From NCBI GenBank assembly GCA_022822125.1, contig JAJECF010000200.1, positions 1 to 17,714 of the forward strand: 17,714 nt of DNA. Direction: 5' to 3'. A model generated the notes under the pieces. The model saw only the letters and a list, made by a program, of their open reading frames with translations, was not told where the DNA came from and searched no databases. The position numbers were made by a program, and so were the translations under genes. Position 1 is the stretch's first letter, and every line of letters begins with the position of its first letter. The DNA comes from Alphaproteobacteria bacterium (lineage in GTDB: Bacteria > Pseudomonadota > Alphaproteobacteria > Bin95). Shown one piece after another: positions 14,212-17,714 of the stretch.

Positions 14212-14762
14212 TACGATTGCCTCATTCGAAACAGTTCGACCGGAGACTGCCTTCCGAGTTCGATGAGAATCCGGCATTTCACGCCGGCAGGGGAAGCCGG
14301 ACCGGCTCCTTCATCGAGCGCGACCTCCATGCGGTACACGGATACCGGCGCCGCCGCTTCAAATGACGCAAGCCCTTCGGACAAGGGCACGGCGGAAACC
14401 TTCGCAACCTCGCCATCCAGCGCGACGGCGTCTCCATTTGCGGTGGCCAGTTCTATCTTTGCCGTCATCCCGGGCTTTATATGCGGGGCGGCGCCGTTTT
14501 CGACCCAGACGAACGCCTGTACGGTCCGGTTGTCCGCAGTCGGGTTTTCTCCGGGCTCGACGAGGAAACCGTCCAGAGCAACGCTGCGGGTTACATCGCC
14601 GGCGAACAGCCAGACCGCGAAAACGAGCAGCAGGGAGGCGGTAATAAGGACAAGCAAACGCTCCCGCGGTGTGGACACGGTCAACAACCGGTCGAGTTGC
14701 TCGCGTTCTTCCTTCGCTTCGGCAACGGTATCCTGAAATGAACCGAATGGATTATTGAACAC
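14211..14762 (-). CDS. Short HlyD-like NHLM secretion protein
   Basis: A small inner-membrane anchored protein of about 183 residues. After a charged N-terminal helix (KEEREQLDRLLTVSTPRE, typical of NHLM secretion proteins) there is one membrane span (about residues 35-55). A periplasmic beta-rich part follows with HIKPGMTAKIEL and GEVAKVSAVPL, matching the C-terminal barrel of HlyD adaptors. The lipoyl halves and long coiled-coil hairpin of ordinary HlyD proteins are missing. It could therefore not span the periplasm alone and may act only as a transporter accessory. Start: GTG 14762 follows a perfect AGGAGG at a long 12-base distance. ATG 14813 is in frame and 17 codons longer, but lacks a ribosome site. 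Its stop is coupled to the C39 exporter start. Confidence 0.8.
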   Translation of the reverse strand: MFNNPFGSFQDTVAEAKEEREQLDRLLTVSTPRERLLVLITASLLLVFAVWLFAGDVTRSVALDGFLVEPGENPTADNRTVQAFVWVENGAAPHIKPGMTAKIELATANGDAVALDGEVAKVSAVPLSEGLASFEAAAPVSVYRMEVALDEGAGPASPAGVKCRILIELGRQSPVELFRMRQS

Positions 14763-14973
14763 GGCCGCGCGCAGCCTCCTGACAAGGGTCAAGCAAGAAC
14801 AGCGGAAATTCATCCGGCTTGAGCGAAGAAGCAGGAGGCGATATGCAATCGTGACCGGGCAAGGTCAAGTCCGCGGAGTGGCGAAAGGCGGGGTCCAGGG
14901 GGCAGGATGGAGGGTCGGGGCGGCTGCCCCGGTGCCGCGACTCCTCCGCCGGAAACGCCGTCCTCGACATGAA
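14763..14973. other. Gap between RND exporter and HlyD-like gene
   Basis: About 160-210 bases, depending on which HlyD-like start is right, with no convincing gene. It contains a small GC hairpin, CGGGGC at 14916-14921 paired with GCCCCG at 14926-14931 around a GGCT loop. No T-run follows on the minus strand. The gap could hold an internal promoter for the export and maturation genes, but no clear -35/-10 pair was found. Confidence 0.4.
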
Positions 14974-17316
14974 TCAGGGCGCGCGCGTGTCCCGCCCGGT
15001 CGAACTCCCCCGATCCAGAACCGTCAACAGCGCCGGCAGGAGCGTCAGGTCGGCGATGAGCGCGAAGCCGATAATCATCGCGGTCAGGACGCCGACCTGC
15101 GCAGTGGGAACGAACGGCGAGAATACGAGGATCAGGAAACCGGCCACCAGCACGACCGTCGTCGTGAACAGGGCCCGGCCGGCCGTATCGAAGGCGTAAT
15201 GCACCGCTTCTTCGGGGCCGTGGCCGTATTCGCGCCGCGCATGGCGGTATTTGGCGAGAAAATGCACCGTGTCGTCCACGACAATGCCGACCGTCATCGC
15301 CACCACGACGGACAGCGAGAGGCCCACCTGTCCGACCATCAACCCCCACACGCCGAAGCCCAGTACGGCGGGAAGCAGATTGGGAACAATGCTTATCAGG
15401 CCGAGCCTGAGCGAGCGCAAGGCGAAGAGGAGAATGGCGGAAATGGCCAGCAGGACGACCAGCGTGCCGATGAGCATGGCGCGGATGTTGCGCTGCCCGA
15501 TATAGGCGAACAGCGCAGAAGGGCCGGTGCTGTTGATGTCGGCGATGTGCGGCGCGTTTTCTTTCAGCCAGGCCTCGGCGCGCGCATTGAGGTCGAGCAG
15601 TTCCTGCGAAGAGAGCGTCTTCGCGGAAATCGTTACGCGCGTGGCCGATCTGGACCGGTCGATCTGGTTGTTCAGGTCCAGACCCTGCGGAAGCGAGAGC
15701 TCATAGAGCAGCAGATATTGCGCCGCCAGCTCCTTGCTTGCCGGAATCCGGTAGGCGGCCGGGTCGTCGCCATGCATGCTCTTGTTGAGCTGGCGAAAGG
15801 TATCGGTGACGACCGCCACATGGCGCACGGAGGGCTGCTGGCGGCACCATTCGGCGAAGTTCGAAACCTCGGCAAGGAAGAGCGGATCGGTGACGCCGCC
15901 CTCGGCGGGTGCCTCCAGAGAGTATTCGAGCGAGGTATTGCCGCTCAGGCGCTCGTCCATGAAGTCCGTGTCCTGACGAAACTCGACGCTCTTGTCGAAA
16001 AAATGCGCCAGGACGTCATTGAGTTCGTTGCGCGGGACAGCCAGAGCCATTGCGGGCACGATCACCAGCCATGCCCAGAATACCGCCTTGCGATGGCGCA
16101 GCACGGAGTCCGCGATGCGGCTCATTGCGGGTCCGGGAAGCCGGCGCTCCTTGCGCGCGCGAACGGGAAGAAGCGAAAGGACGGCCGGCAGGAAGGTGAC
16201 GGACAGAATGAAAGAGGCGGCGATGCCGAAAGCGACGAAATTGCCGAGATCGCGGTAGGGCGGCACTTCGGAAAAGTTCATGCTGAGGAACCCGAGCGCC
16301 GTCGTGAGGCTCGCCAGGAATACCGGATGCAGGTTGAGCCCGATGGCCTCGACGATGGCGTCGTGCCTGGAGGCCCCGGCGCGCAGACGCCGCTGCAAAG
16401 CCACGAGCAGATGCACGCAGTTGGCCACGACGATCATCAGCACGATGGTCGGCGCCGGCGAAATGGGCGGGGTGAAGGGTAAACCGATCCACGCGCCCAA
16501 GCCCATCGACGCGAAAACCGAAAAGACGATGACCGTGCCGGTCGCCGCCACTCCCGCCCATCCCCGCGTGAGGACGCCAAGCGCTACCGCCATCAGCAGA
16601 AGGCTTGCGGGCAGGAAGATCATCTGGCTCTCGATCGAGGCTTCGACGAAGGTCCGGTTGATCATGACCGTGCCGACGATGCGCAGGTCGACTCCGGGAA
16701 ATCGCTCTTTCGCCTCCGCCTCGACCGACCTGGCGAATGCGGCCACTTCGGCCACGGCCTCCAGAAGGCCCTCCTGAGGCAGTTGGACGGTGACGTTTAC
16801 AACGCTGACATCGCCATTCCGGGCCAGCATGCTGCCTGCGATACGCGGGTCCGATGAAGCGATGTCCCGGACCGCCGAGCGGATTTCTGCCCGGTGCAGC
16901 TGTTGCGGATCGACAAGGTCCCGCACAAAAAGCTCATCGCCGTCGGCGGTCGTGTACTGGAAGTTGGCAAGTGAATCGACGCGCCTCGAATAAGGCGTTT
17001 TCCACGCGGTTCTCGTGAGCCAGACAGCGGCCGACAGAGCATCCTCGGAGGTGGCGTCACCGTCCTCCGGAACGATCAGGAACGCGATGTTCTCGTTCTT
17101 CCCGTAAGTGTTCTCCAGCGCTTCCAGCGCCAGAAGCTGCGGATTGTCGTCGTTGAAAAAAATACGATAATTGGCCGAAAATTCGAGCGTTGCGATGCCG
17201 CTTGACGCAATGGCAGCCGTGAACAGCGCGGTCAGAATGACAGACCAGCGCGCCGCCAGCACCCGTTCGGCAAATCGCGTCGCAAATTGCTGTCTCGCCA
17301 TGCCGGGCTTATCCAT
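14974..17316 (-). CDS. RND/MMPL-family transporter
   Basis: A 780-residue inner-membrane transporter in two similar halves, each a large periplasmic loop plus a bundle of membrane helices. The first membrane helix is near 24-44; further clusters lie at about 232-385 and 610-765. The second half carries TVGIVVDDTVHFLAKYRHAR (675-694) with the Asp681-Asp682 pair used for proton coupling. The matching site in the first half reads IVVANCVHLL and lacks the acids. MMPL-type RND proteins move lipids and other hydrophobic molecules, often with a LolA-like periplasmic partner and an outer-membrane protein. Both partner types occur at the other end of this cluster, the latter broken. The start at 17316 has no good ribosome site; ATG 17301 is an alternative five codons later. 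Substrate unknown. Confidence 0.9.
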   Translation of the reverse strand: MDKPGMARQQFATRFAERVLAARWSVILTALFTAAIASSGIATLEFSANYRIFFNDDNPQLLALEALENTYGKNENIAFLIVPEDGDATSEDALSAAVWLTRTAWKTPYSRRVDSLANFQYTTADGDELFVRDLVDPQQLHRAEIRSAVRDIASSDPRIAGSMLARNGDVSVVNVTVQLPQEGLLEAVAEVAAFARSVEAEAKERFPGVDLRIVGTVMINRTFVEASIESQMIFLPASLLLMAVALGVLTRGWAGVAATGTVIVFSVFASMGLGAWIGLPFTPPISPAPTIVLMIVVANCVHLLVALQRRLRAGASRHDAIVEAIGLNLHPVFLASLTTALGFLSMNFSEVPPYRDLGNFVAFGIAASFILSVTFLPAVLSLLPVRARKERRLPGPAMSRIADSVLRHRKAVFWAWLVIVPAMALAVPRNELNDVLAHFFDKSVEFRQDTDFMDERLSGNTSLEYSLEAPAEGGVTDPLFLAEVSNFAEWCRQQPSVRHVAVVTDTFRQLNKSMHGDDPAAYRIPASKELAAQYLLLYELSLPQGLDLNNQIDRSRSATRVTISAKTLSSQELLDLNARAEAWLKENAPHIADINSTGPSALFAYIGQRNIRAMLIGTLVVLLAISAILLFALRSLRLGLISIVPNLLPAVLGFGVWGLMVGQVGLSLSVVVAMTVGIVVDDTVHFLAKYRHARREYGHGPEEAVHYAFDTAGRALFTTTVVLVAGFLILVFSPFVPTAQVGVLTAMIIGFALIADLTLLPALLTVLDRGSSTGRDTRAP

Positions 17317-17401
17317 GCGAGCCGCCGCCGCCAGTTGCGGGCGCCCCGGGGCTCATGCTACGCGCCGGGACGGACCCTATATGATGCACGGCGCGAGCGC
17401 A

Positions 17402-17435
17402 AAGCGCGTCGCCAATACAAGCGCGTCGCCAATAC
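17402..17435. repeat. Perfect 17-base tandem repeat
   Basis: AAGCGCGTCGCCAATAC occurs twice head to tail without mismatch, at 17402-17418 and 17419-17435, roughly 85-120 bases upstream of the RND start. It could be a paired regulator-binding site or a simple replication-slippage duplication; the sequence does not distinguish these. Confidence 0.9.
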
Positions 17436-17599
17436 TGACGATGGCGGTCGGGAGCCGACAATGCCGGCGGCATCGACTTCGGACTCACGGGAAGGCCGCG
17501 GCCTCTCCTCGTCGCCCCGAACTCCGATCCGGTCTTCGCGCGGCTGCGTTCGGAATGGGAGGCGCGCGCGCTAACCCGGATTTCTCACCGGGTGTAGGT

Positions 17600-17673
17600 G
17601 CATCGGGGCCCTGCATGTGAGAAAGTTCTTTTGTGACAAAGACTTGTCCTGTTGCAGAGGAACGCCCCGATGC
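17600..17673 (+). other. Foldable inverted-repeat element, possible structured RNA or protein-binding site
   Basis: Perfect 10-base arms, GCATCGGGGC (17600-17609) and GCCCCGATGC (17664-17673), enclose 54 bases. Inside them GTTCTTTT (17625-17632) can pair with AGAGGAAC (17656-17663) directly stacked on the right arm, using two G-U pairs allowed only in plus-strand RNA. GACAA/TTGTC (17635-17648) can form a further small hairpin. No gene follows it inside the window, so its role is unknown. I do not recognise a known riboswitch or RNA family. Confidence 0.5.
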
Positions 17674-17714
17674 GCACAGAGTGTAACCCGACGCGGATGC
17701 GATTTGCACGCCTG

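Larger units (their letters stand above)
17317..17714. other. Noncoding region upstream of the RND/MMPL gene
   Basis: About 400 bases with no gene I can support. Open frames here lack ribosome sites and family-like sequence. It holds a 17-base tandem repeat (17402-17435), a small inverted repeat ACCCGG/CCGGGT (17574-17593) and a larger foldable element (17600-17673). On the minus strand a weak -10-like CATATAGG lies near 17380-17387, about 65 bases before the RND start, without a good -35. The main operon promoter probably lies somewhere in this region. Confidence 0.5.

Noticed and set aside
14752..14970. Small minus-strand frame after the RND gene, considered as a second precursor
   Set aside because: It has no NHLP leader motif, no ribosome site and no plausible core, and it overlaps the HlyD-like gene.
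14755..16482. Plus-strand open frame of 575 codons opposite the RND gene
   Set aside because: It is rich in Arg, Gln, Gly and His with low complexity, and lies opposite a well-supported transporter. It is a shadow of that gene's codon pattern.
17600..17673. Integron attC site
   Set aside because: The arms fold back, but I could not place the conserved core-site sequences at both ends, and no cassette gene or integrase is present.
17485..17709. Minus-strand 74-codon frame at the right edge
   Set aside because: It has no ribosome site and no family-like sequence, and it crosses the inverted-repeat element.
1..17714. CRISPR array, rRNA or tRNA genes
   Set aside because: No regularly spaced repeats or recognisable structural RNA sequence was seen on either strand.

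Overview
The window carries a ribosomal natural-product (RiPP) gene cluster of the NHLP/TOMM type. It comes from a GC-rich Gram-negative bacterium, most likely a proteobacterium and perhaps an alphaproteobacterium. The Gram-negative assignment rests on an envelope-type RND transporter, a LolA-like periplasmic protein and the start of an outer-membrane protein. The genus cannot be read from the sequence.

Layout: almost all genes are on the minus strand and read right to left. An RND/MMPL exporter (17316-14974) comes first, preceded by about 400 bases of noncoding sequence. After a 160-base gap follow a short HlyD-like membrane protein (14762-14211), a C39-peptidase ABC exporter (14211-12001) and a second NHLM-type ABC exporter (12001-9059). 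Next come a protein joining an NHLP-like leader to a squalene/terpene-cyclase-like domain (9015-7723), an AlkB-type hydroxylase fused to a GlnE-like domain (7644-5248), a fused E1-like/YcaO cyclodehydratase (5251-2927) and an unrecognised 372-residue protein (2917-1799). Four junctions overlap or nearly touch, so this looks like one operon. The precursor peptide is encoded separately on the plus strand (1420-1671) and converges on the operon across a strong hairpin (1743-1769). Divergent from the precursor lies a LolA-like gene (1218-358), followed by an outer-membrane protein gene cut by an IS66-family insertion sequence whose end fills positions 1-138.

How it may work: YcaO would cyclise cysteines in the precursor's very short core, which ends Leu-Cys-Cys-Cys-Trp. 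The C39 domain would cut after the Ala-Gly at the end of the leader, and the ABC/HlyD proteins would export the product. The novel part is the tailoring set. A di-iron hydroxylase carries a degraded adenylyltransferase domain, and a cyclase-like protein carries the same kind of leader as the precursor. With the flanking RND and LolA-like genes, this suggests a hydrophobic or lipid-linked product or target; that last step is inference.
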